A stretch of DNA of 64,000 nucleotides, from positions 124,001-188,000 of the forward strand of contig JADJJU010000003.1 in NCBI GenBank assembly GCA_016706365.1, in the 5' to 3' direction. The DNA is from Saprospiraceae bacterium. GTDB taxonomy: Bacteria > Bacteroidota > Bacteroidia > Chitinophagales > Saprospiraceae. This document shows positions 38,576 through 47,364 of this stretch, piece after piece. The position numbers and the translations under genes are program-made. The notes beneath the pieces are model-generated. The model was not told where the DNA came from. It did not search any database and was given only the letters and a program-made list of their open reading frames with translations. Position 1 is the first letter of the stretch; the number at the start of each line of letters is the position of its first letter.

Positions 38576-38606
38576 AAAAGCCGAAGTTATTACAGCTCCG
38601 GCTTTT
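38576..38606. terminator. Bidirectional terminator between the NAD-kinase-like gene and lpdA
   Basis: AAAAGCCGAAG, loop TTATTACAG, CTCCGGCTTTT with one mismatch: 10 paired bases, with A-rich 5' and T-rich 3' flanks, between convergent genes. Confidence 0.75.
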
Positions 38607-38630
38607 GTTTATCTCCTTCTAGGATGATTC

Positions 38631-40028
38631 TTATAAATGTATTACTTCACCGTATGCAGCCGCGGCAGCTTCCATGATTGCCTCACTCATAGTGGGGTGA
38701 GGATGGATGCTTTTGATGATTTCGTGTCCGGTGGTTTCAAGATTACGGGCTACAACTACTTCCGCAACCATCTCCGTTACATTGTATCCAATCATGTGAG
38801 CACCAAGCCATTCTCCATATTTTGCATCAAAAATTAGCTTAACGAATCCCTCTTTATGGCCTGCTGCTGATGCTTTACCGGATGCTGAAAATGGAAATTT
38901 ACCAATCTTGACTTCGATTCCTGCTTCTTTTGCTGCCGCTTCAGTCATGCCTACGGAGGCAATTTCAGGGATGCAATATGTACATGAAGGTATATTAGCG
39001 TAATTGATTGGCGCAGGTTTATGCCCGGTGATATTTTCGACACAAATGATTCCTTCAGCACTTGCCACGTGAGCCAGCGCAGGACCCGGAACAATATCTC
39101 CAATTGCATAAATTCCCGGAACATTTGTTCTGTAATATTCATCTACAATTACCAATCCTTTATCTGTTTTGATACCCAAAGTCTCCAAGCCTATATTTTC
39201 CGTATTGGGTGTAACACCGGCAGCAGATAAGACTACATCACATTCAATTGTTTGTTCCTTCCCATCTTTGCGGTCTTTAACTGTTACAATACAATTTTTA
39301 CCCGAAGTGTCCACTTTCTCAACACTTGAATTTGCAAGTGTTTCGATCCCTTTTTTCTTGAATATTTTGCTCAGTTCTTTGGAAATATCGGCGTCTTCTC
39401 TGGGCACCAGGCCTTGCTCCATAAATTCTACAATAGTAACTTCAGAGCCAATGGATTTATAAAAATATGCAAATTCAACTCCAATTGCGCCTGCGCCTAC
39501 CACTACTATTTTCTTGGGTTGAGATTCCAATGTCATTGCCTGACGATATCCAATTATTTTTTTGCCGTCTATTGGTAAATTTGGTAATTCCTTTGCCCTT
39601 CCACCGGTAGCGATGATTATATGTTCAGCAGAGTAAGCGGTTACTTTCCCATCCTGATCTTTAACTTCCACCTGTTTGCCGCGAATTAGTTTTCCTTCAC
39701 CCATCAGAACAGTAATTTTGTTCTTTTTCATCAGAAATTGAACTCCTTTACTCATGCCTCCTGCTACCTCTCTGCTTCTTGAGATCATTCCTCCAAAATC
39801 AACACCTGCTTTCTCTATCGTTATACCATAATCCTTAGCATGATTTATATATTCAAAAACCTGAGCACTTTTCAATAAAGCCTTTGTAGGAATGCATCCC
39901 CAGTTCAGACAAATACCTCCCAGACTTTCACGTTCGATAATAGCAACTTTTTGTCCGAGCTGAGCGGCTCTGATAGCAGCAACATATCCTCCGGGGCCAC
40001 TTCCTAAGACTATAATATCAAAATTCAT
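38631..40028 (-). CDS. lpdA: Dihydrolipoyl dehydrogenase
   Basis: 465 residues from ATG 40028, which gives the classical start MNFDIIVLGSGPGGYVAAIR; an upstream in-frame ATG would add 39 unlikely residues. FAD-binding GxGxxG, redox disulphide GGICLNWGCIPTKALL, NAD-binding VVVGAGAIGVEFAYFYKSIG, second FAD site YAIGDIVPGPALAHVASAEG and the C-terminal His-Glu couple in SIHPHPTMSEAIMEA. E3 component of pyruvate/2-oxoglutarate dehydrogenase complexes and the glycine cleavage system. Monocistronic here. Confidence 0.95.
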   Translation of the reverse strand: MNFDIIVLGSGPGGYVAAIRAAQLGQKVAIIERESLGGICLNWGCIPTKALLKSAQVFEYINHAKDYGITIEKAGVDFGGMISRSREVAGGMSKGVQFLMKKNKITVLMGEGKLIRGKQVEVKDQDGKVTAYSAEHIIIATGGRAKELPNLPIDGKKIIGYRQAMTLESQPKKIVVVGAGAIGVEFAYFYKSIGSEVTIVEFMEQGLVPREDADISKELSKIFKKKGIETLANSSVEKVDTSGKNCIVTVKDRKDGKEQTIECDVVLSAAGVTPNTENIGLETLGIKTDKGLVIVDEYYRTNVPGIYAIGDIVPGPALAHVASAEGIICVENITGHKPAPINYANIPSCTYCIPEIASVGMTEAAAKEAGIEVKIGKFPFSASGKASAAGHKEGFVKLIFDAKYGEWLGAHMIGYNVTEMVAEVVVARNLETTGHEIIKSIHPHPTMSEAIMEAAAAAYGEVIHL

Positions 40029-40202
40029 TTGTATGATTTTTATTGATTTTTTAAAAGGAGCACAAATATACTCAATCAGTTCCTTATAGAGAATCACTAC
40101 CCCGAAAAGGTTATTTTGTTTAACTATTTGGGCCATATTATCCAAAAAGTATAAACAAAATTAATTGTATCAATGTTAAAGCTTTTCATTTACACTAATA
40201 CA

Positions 40203-40880
40203 ATGAACATAACACATTTGCTGAATGGACATCAGCCTTCAAACTCTCAAAGTGGACGTCTGCACAAAGAACCAAACATGGATACTCCTCTCAGAGAGGA
40301 TGCTTTTCTACTTAGTGAAGAGGAGAAAATAGAAAAAATAACGCTTCATTTCTATGAAATAATGCATACGCTGGGCTTGGACCTGACTGATGATAGTCTG
40401 AAAGATACCCCACGTCGTGTAGCTAAAATGTATGTGAATGAAATTTTCAGTGGATTAAATCCTGAAAATAAGCCAGCAATCACACTTTTTGAAAATAAAT
40501 ATCAGTACAGGCAGATGCTTGTAGAGAGAAACATTCCCCTTCAATCCACCTGCGAACACCATTTTCAACCGATCATAGGCAAAGTGCATATTGCTTATAT
40601 TTCTAGTGGGAATGTAATTGGACTATCCAAACTGAATCGGATTGTTGAATACTATGGCAGAAGACCTCAGGTTCAGGAAAGACTAACTGTCCAGATAGCT
40701 CAGGAACTTAAATTGGCACTGCAATCTAATGATATTGCTGTTTATATTGATGCTGCTCACATGTGTGTAGAAGCACGAGGAGTGGAGCATCATGGATGCA
40801 GTACCGTTACCTGTGCCTATCATGGTAAGTTTCTCAATGAGTCTACCAAAGCAGAATTTTTACAAGCCATCAGAAGCTAA
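40203..40880 (+). CDS. folE: GTP cyclohydrolase I (second, diverged copy)
   Basis: 225 residues from ATG 40203; ATG 40173 would add ten residues. Zn2+ ligands conserved (STCEHHFQPIIGKVHIAYIS and AHMCVEARGVEHHG), with NRIVEYYGRRPQVQERLT and TPRRVAKMYVNEIFSGL. It differs from the first copy at many core positions and has a longer N-terminal arm. The next gene, a short-chain dehydrogenase, starts 10 bp later, suggesting a two-gene pterin operon; an SDR (sepiapterin reductase) completes tetrahydrobiopterin synthesis in known pathways. Confidence 0.92.
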   Translation: MNITHLLNGHQPSNSQSGRLHKEPNMDTPLREDAFLLSEEEKIEKITLHFYEIMHTLGLDLTDDSLKDTPRRVAKMYVNEIFSGLNPENKPAITLFENKYQYRQMLVERNIPLQSTCEHHFQPIIGKVHIAYISSGNVIGLSKLNRIVEYYGRRPQVQERLTVQIAQELKLALQSNDIAVYIDAAHMCVEARGVEHHGCSTVTCAYHGKFLNESTKAEFLQAIRS

Positions 40881-40890
40881 ATTAATCAAA

Positions 40891-41595
40891 ATGGAAACGC
40901 TCTTTAAAAAGAAAGTATTGATAATAGGGGCTACCGGTGGCATTGGAAATGAGCTGGCAAAATTGATTAAGTCAAGTCAGGCTGATTTGTGGCTTAGTGG
41001 AAGAAATGATCTGAAGCTCGGTCAATTAGCCTCTGATTTGGGATTATCTTCAAGTCAAATATTCAAAGCTGATATTTCAGATCCATTGCAAGTCCAGGCT
41101 ATGGCAGAATGGTCCGGAAATCCCGATATTATTATTAATTTGGCAGGAATCGGAATTATTAAACCACTAGAGCAATTATCTTATGAGGACTTTAACCGGA
41201 CCATTGATGTTAATTTAAAAGGAACATTCAATATCCTTAAATCTTATCTCCCCGGAATGAAAGTATTCAAACAAGGATTAATTATTAACCTTCCAGGTGT
41301 ATTAGGAAAAGTCCCGATGGCTGGAGCAGCCGCCTATGCAGCATCCAAGTATGGTCTGAATGGAATGTTGAAATCTGTGAGGGAAGAGCTTAAGCGAACT
41401 AATATCCGGATTACAAATCTTTATTTAGGAGGTACAGATACGCCATTCTGGGATCAGATTGACTTGAATGTGCAGAGAGACAAATTTGTACTTGCAAAAG
41501 AAGCCGCAAAATCTATTTGGTTTTTATGTCAGCAGCCAATATCGGGAGTTGTCTCAGAAATGGTACTTCAGCCATTTAATCATCAAGCAATCTAG
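40891..41595 (+). CDS. Short-chain dehydrogenase/reductase, possibly sepiapterin-reductase-like
   Basis: 234 residues from ATG 40891. Rossmann fold with VLIIGATGGIGNELAKL (NADP-binding GxxxGIG), IINLAGIGIIKPLEQLS (NNAG equivalent), and AAAYAASKYGLNGMLKS (YxxxK). The catalytic Ser usually 13 residues before the Tyr is Gly here (INLPGVLG instead of INISSVAG), so activity may differ. It follows folE-2 after 10 bp, which is why a pterin role is suggested; direct substrate evidence is absent. Confidence 0.82.
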   Translation: METLFKKKVLIIGATGGIGNELAKLIKSSQADLWLSGRNDLKLGQLASDLGLSSSQIFKADISDPLQVQAMAEWSGNPDIIINLAGIGIIKPLEQLSYEDFNRTIDVNLKGTFNILKSYLPGMKVFKQGLIINLPGVLGKVPMAGAAAYAASKYGLNGMLKSVREELKRTNIRITNLYLGGTDTPFWDQIDLNVQRDKFVLAKEAAKSIWFLCQQPISGVVSEMVLQPFNHQAI

Positions 41596-41596
41596 A

Positions 41597-42205
41597 GTGA
41601 TTTTTTCCGCTGCATATATTTAAGGTTTCCCCAAGCCATTTCGAACACAGCTGATCAATGCTATCAGTGGTCCAAAACCTGTCCATATTGTCGGAACCAT
41701 TTCGAACTCTGGTTTGACTAATGCTGCCATATTTTCCTCTATTGTTCATATCGGAGCGGACCCTCCTTTATTGGGGATGATATCAAGGCCTGACGTCACA
41801 GATCGCCACACGCTTCGAAATATAAGAGATTCGGGAGTTTATACTCTGAATATGGTAGGATATGAATGGCATGAAAAGGCACATCAGACTAGTGCCCGAT
41901 ATCCGGATGATGTTTCTGAATTTGAGGCAGTTGATTTGAAAATTTCTTTCCACGAAGGATTTGATGCTCCCTTTGTAACTGAATCAAAAATTAAGCTGGG
42001 TATGAAATTGTTAAATGAATACCCAATACCTCAGAACGGAACATTTTTTATTGTTGGACAAATCGAATTGATGTTCATTAATGAGGATATCATTCAGGAG
42101 GATGGATGGCCGGATTTGCATGCTGCCAAAATAGCTGCTTGCGTAGGTCTGGATGGTTATTTCAAGATTCCGGAGATTATAAGATTACCTTATGCTAAGC
42201 CTTGA
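41597..42205 (+). CDS. Flavin reductase-like protein, interrupted near the start by in-frame TAA
   Basis: FMN-binding split-barrel protein. Core reads FPKPFRTQLINAISGPKP, NAAIFSSIVHIGADPPLLGM, RHTLRNIRDSGVYTLNMV and HEKAHQTSARYPDDVSEFEA. The homologous region extends upstream in the same frame to GFPKPFRTQ at 41624, but TAA occupies 41621-41623. Before that VIFSAAYI runs from a GTG at 41597, 1 nt after the SDR stop, and lines up with the normal N-terminus; the total of 202 residues fits the family. Either the TAA is a base error or mutation, or translation starts inside the gene. Confidence 0.7.
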
Positions 42206-42322
42206 TAAACTTCAGGGTATTTAAATGCACAGCTATTTGTCACATTATCGTCTCAAGGAGCACTTGTGTCGATTTTTTGCAACTCAGTCTTATTCTGATT
42301 GTTTAAATAATAAAATATAAAC

Positions 42323-42976
42323 ATGGAAACATCAGTCCGTCATAGAATTTTAGATGCCTATATTGACTATTTATTAATGAAAGGCAGTAAGCCTGCTACG
42401 GTGTACTCATTTTGTAAAGAGTTGGGAATTGAAGAACCTGAATTCTATTCACATTATGCTTCATTTGCAGCGATCGAACAAGATGTTTGGTTGATGCATT
42501 ATGAAGATACTATTCATAAAATCAAGGCTCAGGAGCTTTGGCTGGGTTATTCCGTCAGAGAAAAATTCCTTAGCTTTTTCTATACTTATTTTGAAGGATT
42601 GCAAAAAAAGAGAAGCTTTTATCTCACCCAAATCAAGCAATCTAAATCAGATTTAAGGCTATTTACTCCTTCTTTTTTGAAAAAGGTAAAAGATGCATTC
42701 GAACATTTCAGTGATGATTTGGTGAAAGCTGGCATTGCGACCAATGAAATCAAGGACAGGTCAGGTATAACTGCCAGGTATAAAGATGCACTCTGGATTC
42801 AATTTATTTTTCTGTTAAATTTTTGGGTCAACGATGATAGCACCGGATTTGAAAGAACAGATGAGGCGATCGAGAAGGGTGTTCAGGTAACCCTGGATCT
42901 TATGGGTCACAGCCCATTGGATAATCTGGTTGAATATGGCAAATTCATATTCAAAAATGCCGGTAAAGCTTTTTAA
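42323..42976 (+). CDS. TetR-family transcriptional regulator
   Basis: 217 residues. N-terminal HTH of TetR type (VRHRILDAYIDYLLMKGS, TVYSFCKELGIEEPEFYSHY as recognition helix) followed by an all-helical ligand/dimer domain (LSFFYTYFEGLQKKRSFYL, DALWIQFIFLLNFWVNDD). It sits 77 bp before an AarF/ABC1-kinase gene on the same strand; a TetR-AarF pair is a recurrent arrangement in Bacteroidota. Ligand unknown. Confidence 0.82.
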   Translation: METSVRHRILDAYIDYLLMKGSKPATVYSFCKELGIEEPEFYSHYASFAAIEQDVWLMHYEDTIHKIKAQELWLGYSVREKFLSFFYTYFEGLQKKRSFYLTQIKQSKSDLRLFTPSFLKKVKDAFEHFSDDLVKAGIATNEIKDRSGITARYKDALWIQFIFLLNFWVNDDSTGFERTDEAIEKGVQVTLDLMGHSPLDNLVEYGKFIFKNAGKAF

Positions 42977-43053
42977 TCTGTCGGAAATTCATTTTCAAAT
43001 TAATACATAATTCCTTCAGAGTCTAAACTCTGTTGGAGCTTACCATATATCCC

Positions 43054-44364
43054 ATGAAAGAACAAAATAGCATGTCTGTTTCCAAAGTGGAGCGATCCAT
43101 GAAATTATTGGGAACAGGATTTAAAGTCGGGGCAAATTATATCAAGCATTACTCTAAAAAAGTGGTTAATCCCGGGAAGGACAGAACTGATTTGGATGAG
43201 GCCAATGCTAGTGATATCTATGATACGCTCAGCCATTTAAAAGGCTCTGCACTGAAAGTTGCACAGATGCTGAGTATGGATAAAGGCATTCTGCCGGGAG
43301 CATATTCAGAAAAGTTTTCATTAGCGCTTAATAGTGCTCCTCCTTTATCTGGCCCCCTGATTATTAAGACTTTTCAAAGACACTTTGGTAAGTCACCTTT
43401 TGATATTTATGACACTTTTGAAATGAAGGCGTCTCATGCAGCTTCAATAGGACAGGTGCACAAAGCAACAAAAGATGGTGTTCATTTAGCAGTAAAAATT
43501 CAATATCCGGGTGTTGCAGATAGTATTTCTTCTGACCTTAAAATGGTGAAGCCTTTTGCGTTTCGTTTACTGGGAATGAGTGAATCAGAATTGGCTGTCT
43601 ATCTGAAGGAAGTTGAAGATAAGCTTATTGAAGAAACTGATTATGTCAATGAATTGCAACAAGGCACATTCATCGGGAATGCTTGTAAAGAAATCGAATC
43701 CCTTCGCTTTCCAAAATATTTCCCTGAGTATTCCAATGACCGCATCCTTACCATGGAATGGTTGGAGGGTCAACCACTTCGTGATTTTATTGCTTCAAAT
43801 CCAGGACAGGAGAAGCGTAATCAGATCGGTCAGGCTCTGTGGGATTTCTATAGTTTTCAACAACATGAGCTGAAATTAATTCATGCTGATCCACACCCCG
43901 GAAATTTTTTAGTTGATAATGAAGGCAATCTTGCAATCGTAGATTTTGGTTGTGTCAAGGAAATTCCTCAGGATTTTTATGAAGCATTCTTCGGTTTGGT
44001 TTATCCTCCGGCGGGAACGGGATTAGATAAAATGCAGGAATGGATGTTTCAACTTGAAATGCTTAGCAGGAAAGATGACCCTGAAAAAATTAAATTCTTT
44101 ACATCGATGTATCTGGAAATGATAGGCTTATTTGGTAAGCCATATCTCAATGATACTTTTGACTTTGGTGATCCGGAATTTATAAATGCTCTGTACTCAT
44201 TTGGTGAGAAAGCAACTAAAATTCCTGAACTGAGAGAGGCGCGCGGGTCCCGCCATTTTATATATGTCAATAGAACTAACTTTGGACTTTACAATATTTT
44301 GCATGAATTGAAAGCAGAGGTAAACACAGGGAAATTCTCTTTCCAAACAGGTGAAGTAGTGTAA
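43054..44364 (+). CDS. AarF/ABC1/UbiB-family kinase-like protein
   Basis: 436 residues from ATG 43054 (a TTG at 43033 is less likely). Shows the ABC1 hallmark LKGSALKVAQMLSMDKGILP (KxGQ-like), ASIGQVHKATKDGVHLAVKI (alanine-rich loop and catalytic Lys), EETDYVNELQQG, DRILTMEWLEGQPL, IHADPHPGNFLVDNEGN (catalytic loop) and LAIVDFGCVKEI (DFG). UbiB-type proteins support isoprenoid quinone synthesis, presumably as ATPases. Likely regulated by the TetR protein upstream. Confidence 0.9.
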   Translation: MKEQNSMSVSKVERSMKLLGTGFKVGANYIKHYSKKVVNPGKDRTDLDEANASDIYDTLSHLKGSALKVAQMLSMDKGILPGAYSEKFSLALNSAPPLSGPLIIKTFQRHFGKSPFDIYDTFEMKASHAASIGQVHKATKDGVHLAVKIQYPGVADSISSDLKMVKPFAFRLLGMSESELAVYLKEVEDKLIEETDYVNELQQGTFIGNACKEIESLRFPKYFPEYSNDRILTMEWLEGQPLRDFIASNPGQEKRNQIGQALWDFYSFQQHELKLIHADPHPGNFLVDNEGNLAIVDFGCVKEIPQDFYEAFFGLVYPPAGTGLDKMQEWMFQLEMLSRKDDPEKIKFFTSMYLEMIGLFGKPYLNDTFDFGDPEFINALYSFGEKATKIPELREARGSRHFIYVNRTNFGLYNILHELKAEVNTGKFSFQTGEVV

Positions 44365-44397
44365 GTTATGCAGTAAAACATTTGAAAATTAGCTTAA

Positions 44398-44859
44398 ATG
44401 CAAGGATTGAAGATTCATCATCATATTTCCGGACATGATTTACCGATGGATCTTTTGTTTTTGGCAGATCCATCCCTTGAGATGATTGAGGGCTATTTGC
44501 ATCAATGTGAAGTCTTTATTGCCACATTGAATGATGAAGAAATTGCATGTTATGCACTTTTAGCTCATAATAAATTCTTGATTGAAATAAAGAATTTATC
44601 TGTCAGGGAGTTATACCAGAGAAAAGGAATCGGCACAATATTGATTAATGATGCCATTGAAAAAGCCAGGGCATTGGGTTATCAAAAGATTCGCTTATGT
44701 ACAGGTAATTCCAGTCTCAGACAACTGCATTTGTATCAAAAATTAGGATTCAATAAAGTAGAAGTTCTGGAAGGTTTTTTCCGGGACAATTATTCGGAGC
44801 CAATCTTCGAAAATGGAATGGAATGTGTGGATTTGATAGTTTTGGAGAAGATGATTTAA
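44398..44859 (+). CDS. GNAT-family N-acetyltransferase
   Basis: 153 residues. Acetyl-CoA-binding motif A is LIEIKNLSVRELYQRKGIGT (consensus Q/RxxGxG/A), followed by LINDAIEKARALGYQKIRLC and the motif-B segment NSSLRQLHLYQKLGF. Substrate not predictable. Lies 33 bp after the AarF-like gene in the same direction and may be cotranscribed. Confidence 0.85.
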   Translation: MQGLKIHHHISGHDLPMDLLFLADPSLEMIEGYLHQCEVFIATLNDEEIACYALLAHNKFLIEIKNLSVRELYQRKGIGTILINDAIEKARALGYQKIRLCTGNSSLRQLHLYQKLGFNKVEVLEGFFRDNYSEPIFENGMECVDLIVLEKMI

Positions 44860-44908
44860 TTCACCTTTATTTGTGGGTCGTGAATTTTTCTTTTATCATT
44901 GTTGTTGT

Positions 44909-45304
44909 ATGTATTACGTGAAAAACAAACACAAGCCTTATATTCTCCGTGGGTTAATAACAATTACCCTGTTTGTTAATGTATTTCTTTTTTCTGGATT
45001 TCGGTCAGGAACCTTTCAGAATTCAAGGCAAGATGTTCAAATAGAATCTCAGTTTGATTCACAGTCCAATTCAGAATTTCAGACCTTCTCTTTTACCGGC
45101 ATTAATTCCGGAAATTCAGTATTCATTCTGAACATTATTTCTGCTTACAGTTTGTTTCAATTAATTGACTTCAATTCCAGGATAAGCAGCTTTATCATTC
45201 AATTTTCAAAAGTAGAAAGTCTGCAAATAGCAGATTTATTTTTCTTGCCCAAAACGATTCCTCTATGCTCAGAAGAGGCAAAATATCTCACTTTAATAGG
45301 ATAG
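44909..45304 (+). CDS. Hypothetical small membrane/exported protein
   Basis: 131 residues from ATG 44909; a GTG at 44873 would add 12. One hydrophobic helix near the N-terminus (ILRGLITITLFVNVFLFSGF), then a Ser/Asn/Gln-rich part and a second hydrophobic stretch (SVFILNIISAYSLFQLI). C-terminus LFFLPKTIPLCSEEAKYL. No family recognised. I consider it probably real because it fills the gap and has membrane-protein composition. Confidence 0.45.
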   Translation: MYYVKNKHKPYILRGLITITLFVNVFLFSGFRSGTFQNSRQDVQIESQFDSQSNSEFQTFSFTGINSGNSVFILNIISAYSLFQLIDFNSRISSFIIQFSKVESLQIADLFFLPKTIPLCSEEAKYLTLIG

Positions 45305-45393
45305 AAATGTCCTAATTGCTGCTATCATAGCAGTCACTTTGTTATAAATCTTCTTGCTGTTTAATTGACAGTCTCATCTTTTTTATCAAACAT

Positions 45394-45594
45394 ATGAAAC
45401 GTTTCAAGCGCGCTTTGAGACTATTTGGATTTATACTTTTAATCATACTGGCATCTTTTGGAATCGGTATAGGAGGAGGGGCTCCCATACCTCCATCCAC
45501 CAGAAAGAAAGAACCGGCAGAGATAATTTCCGAAGAAGAAGATTCTGAAAAAAGCAGTGAATCAGAATCGCAGGTTCTCAAAGAAAAAGGCTAA
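45394..45594 (+). CDS. Small membrane protein with acidic tail
   Basis: 66 residues. Basic start MKRFKRALRLFGF, a single membrane helix ILLIILASFGIGIGGGAP, then a proline motif IPPSTRKK and an acidic Ser/Glu tail (EEEDSEKSSESES). Topology with the basic N-terminus inside is clear. Function unknown; similar short proteins occur alone in Bacteroidota genomes. Confidence 0.55.
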   Translation: MKRFKRALRLFGFILLIILASFGIGIGGGAPIPPSTRKKEPAEIISEEEDSEKSSESESQVLKEKG

Positions 45595-45624
45595 ATGATT
45601 ATCCTGGATTATAATTGCAAAATA

Positions 45625-45653
45625 ATGGGTCTGCTATCTAACGGCAGACCCAT
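45625..45653. terminator. Hairpin between convergent genes, possible terminator
   Basis: ATGGGTCTGC, loop TATCTAACG, GCAGACCCAT: perfect 10-bp stem between the small membrane protein gene and creD. T runs on either side are short, so termination is inferred from stem strength and place. Confidence 0.55.
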
Positions 45654-45669
45654 ATCCAGCTTTTAATAA

Positions 45670-47034
45670 TTATTCCATAAGTGATTCCTTCAATTTCTGT
45701 GGGGAACCCCCACTGAAACCCCAGTCAATTTTTCGTGATGTGTACATGATTGCAGCTAGAGTTATAAACAATCCAAAACTGCCCATTAAAAGTGACATTT
45801 CCTGCGCATGAATCACAATCGCAATGAAACAGAGTATAATACATTGGATGCCGCTCAATAACCAGTTGACCCGCTTCTTGCTCACAATAGAGTACATGTA
45901 CAAGTGGATCAAAAGTATTGTTGCAATACTGGCACTGATGTACGCTCCGGTGAATCCTATAACTTCCGAGAGGGCAATCAGCAGTGCGTAGAAGACAATT
46001 ATCGCAGCTCCAATAAGCAAGTACTGAATAATATGGACGTTTGTTCGTGTAATGGATTCATAAAGGAACAATGACATGAAAATAAGGATGATGACCAATA
46101 CGCAATACTTCACTGCCCTCATTCCTAGTTGATATTCATCTGCCGGAACGACCATTTGGATGGCCATTGTTTCCTGTAATACAAGTGGATCAAAGGGAGA
46201 CAGAAGTATTCCAGCAAAAGCTCTGTTGAAATGTGACACTTCATATTGCGCAGTAAAACCTTCCTCATTGATACTGTGGCTCATGGGTAGAAAAGCACCC
46301 TCAAATCCCGGATGTGGCCAATTACCGCTCAGCTCTGCTTTAGTGGATTTTCCTACCGGGATTAAGTTCATTTGATTTGTTCCTTTGATAGTTGCAGACA
46401 ATTCAAAACTAAAACTGCCTTTGTTAGCAATTGCCGATTCTTCAATAGGAAATGATGCCTTCATCATTTTCAAACCCGAACTTACGTCATTATTAGCCGG
46501 GCTAAGTTCCAGTGAAGCTCCATTGACATTGAGTTTGGGAATACCCACAATCCCTTTCAGATCCTGGATTCCAATTACCATTTCTATGTCTTTCCAGAGG
46601 ATAATTTCATTTGATTTTTTTATTTTTTCAATTTCTGCGGCAAGGAATTCTCCTTTGAAATCATTGATGGAAGTATAGACAGGCACATTATAAAATCCTT
46701 TTTTACGGGTTTCCGTTTCCATGGCCATATTAGCCTGGAATTTTTCAGGAAGGATATAATATGCACTCTGAATTTTGTGAAGTTCTTTATCGATCAACTC
46801 TGTTCTTTCAACCGGAATTTTTAGCATAGGGCCTGCTATAGTTTGAGCACTGGCCCACTTCTCAGTGACTTGCATTGTCGCTTCACTTTTATAGAATTCT
46901 CTTTCATGGATTAGATCGCTAAGCATGTTCTGTGGTATCAGTAAAAGCAAGATCAGAAACGCAATGGCTAGTAGTTTAAAGCTGGGAGCATTCCAGAAAC
47001 GGGGAATGGAAGAAATAATGGGTGTTGTAGTCAT
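45670..47034 (-). CDS. creD: CreD-family inner-membrane protein
   Basis: 454 residues. One N-terminal transmembrane helix (LLAIAFLILLLLIPQNML), a large periplasmic domain (about 45-310) starting EREFYKSEATMQVTEKWA and with GPMLKIPV, then a C-terminal bundle of five to six transmembrane helices (VLVIILIFMSLFLYE, LLIGAAIIVFYALLIAL, GSFGLFITLAAIMYT). This order is characteristic of CreD, which in E. coli belongs to the CreBC regulon and affects envelope stability and beta-lactam/colicin tolerance. No creBC genes are adjacent. Confidence 0.88.
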   Translation of the reverse strand: MTTTPIISSIPRFWNAPSFKLLAIAFLILLLLIPQNMLSDLIHEREFYKSEATMQVTEKWASAQTIAGPMLKIPVERTELIDKELHKIQSAYYILPEKFQANMAMETETRKKGFYNVPVYTSINDFKGEFLAAEIEKIKKSNEIILWKDIEMVIGIQDLKGIVGIPKLNVNGASLELSPANNDVSSGLKMMKASFPIEESAIANKGSFSFELSATIKGTNQMNLIPVGKSTKAELSGNWPHPGFEGAFLPMSHSINEEGFTAQYEVSHFNRAFAGILLSPFDPLVLQETMAIQMVVPADEYQLGMRAVKYCVLVIILIFMSLFLYESITRTNVHIIQYLLIGAAIIVFYALLIALSEVIGFTGAYISASIATILLIHLYMYSIVSKKRVNWLLSGIQCIILCFIAIVIHAQEMSLLMGSFGLFITLAAIMYTSRKIDWGFSGGSPQKLKESLME

Positions 47035-47364
47035 GATTTTGTTAGTTAATAAATGAAAGAACTTTGAAATACAAAGTAAACAATTAATTTTGAATTTAAT
47101 TGTGTGGGGATTAATTTATTTTTCTGCTTAGTCAATGCTTACACCCATTCCGATTATCAAATGAAAGGCAGATGTTGATCACAAGCATTAGCAACATTTT
47201 ATTTGAAATTTGAGTCAGTATTAATAAAAAAGGATGTAACACTTTGTTATTAGAACGGAAGTTGAAACTATTGCTTTTGATTGTCAGATTGTAATAAAAA
47301 CTCTTAGCCTTTTCTTTAAAGATGCGTATTAAGAGTTTTGAAATTTAACCATTGAAAATCAGGT
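47035..47364. other. Intergenic region, 330 bp, no gene seen
   Basis: Divergent promoter region between creD and the PKD-repeat protein gene. AT-rich; no RNA gene, hairpin with T run or convincing coding frame could be identified, and no promoter box stands out. Confidence 0.5.
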
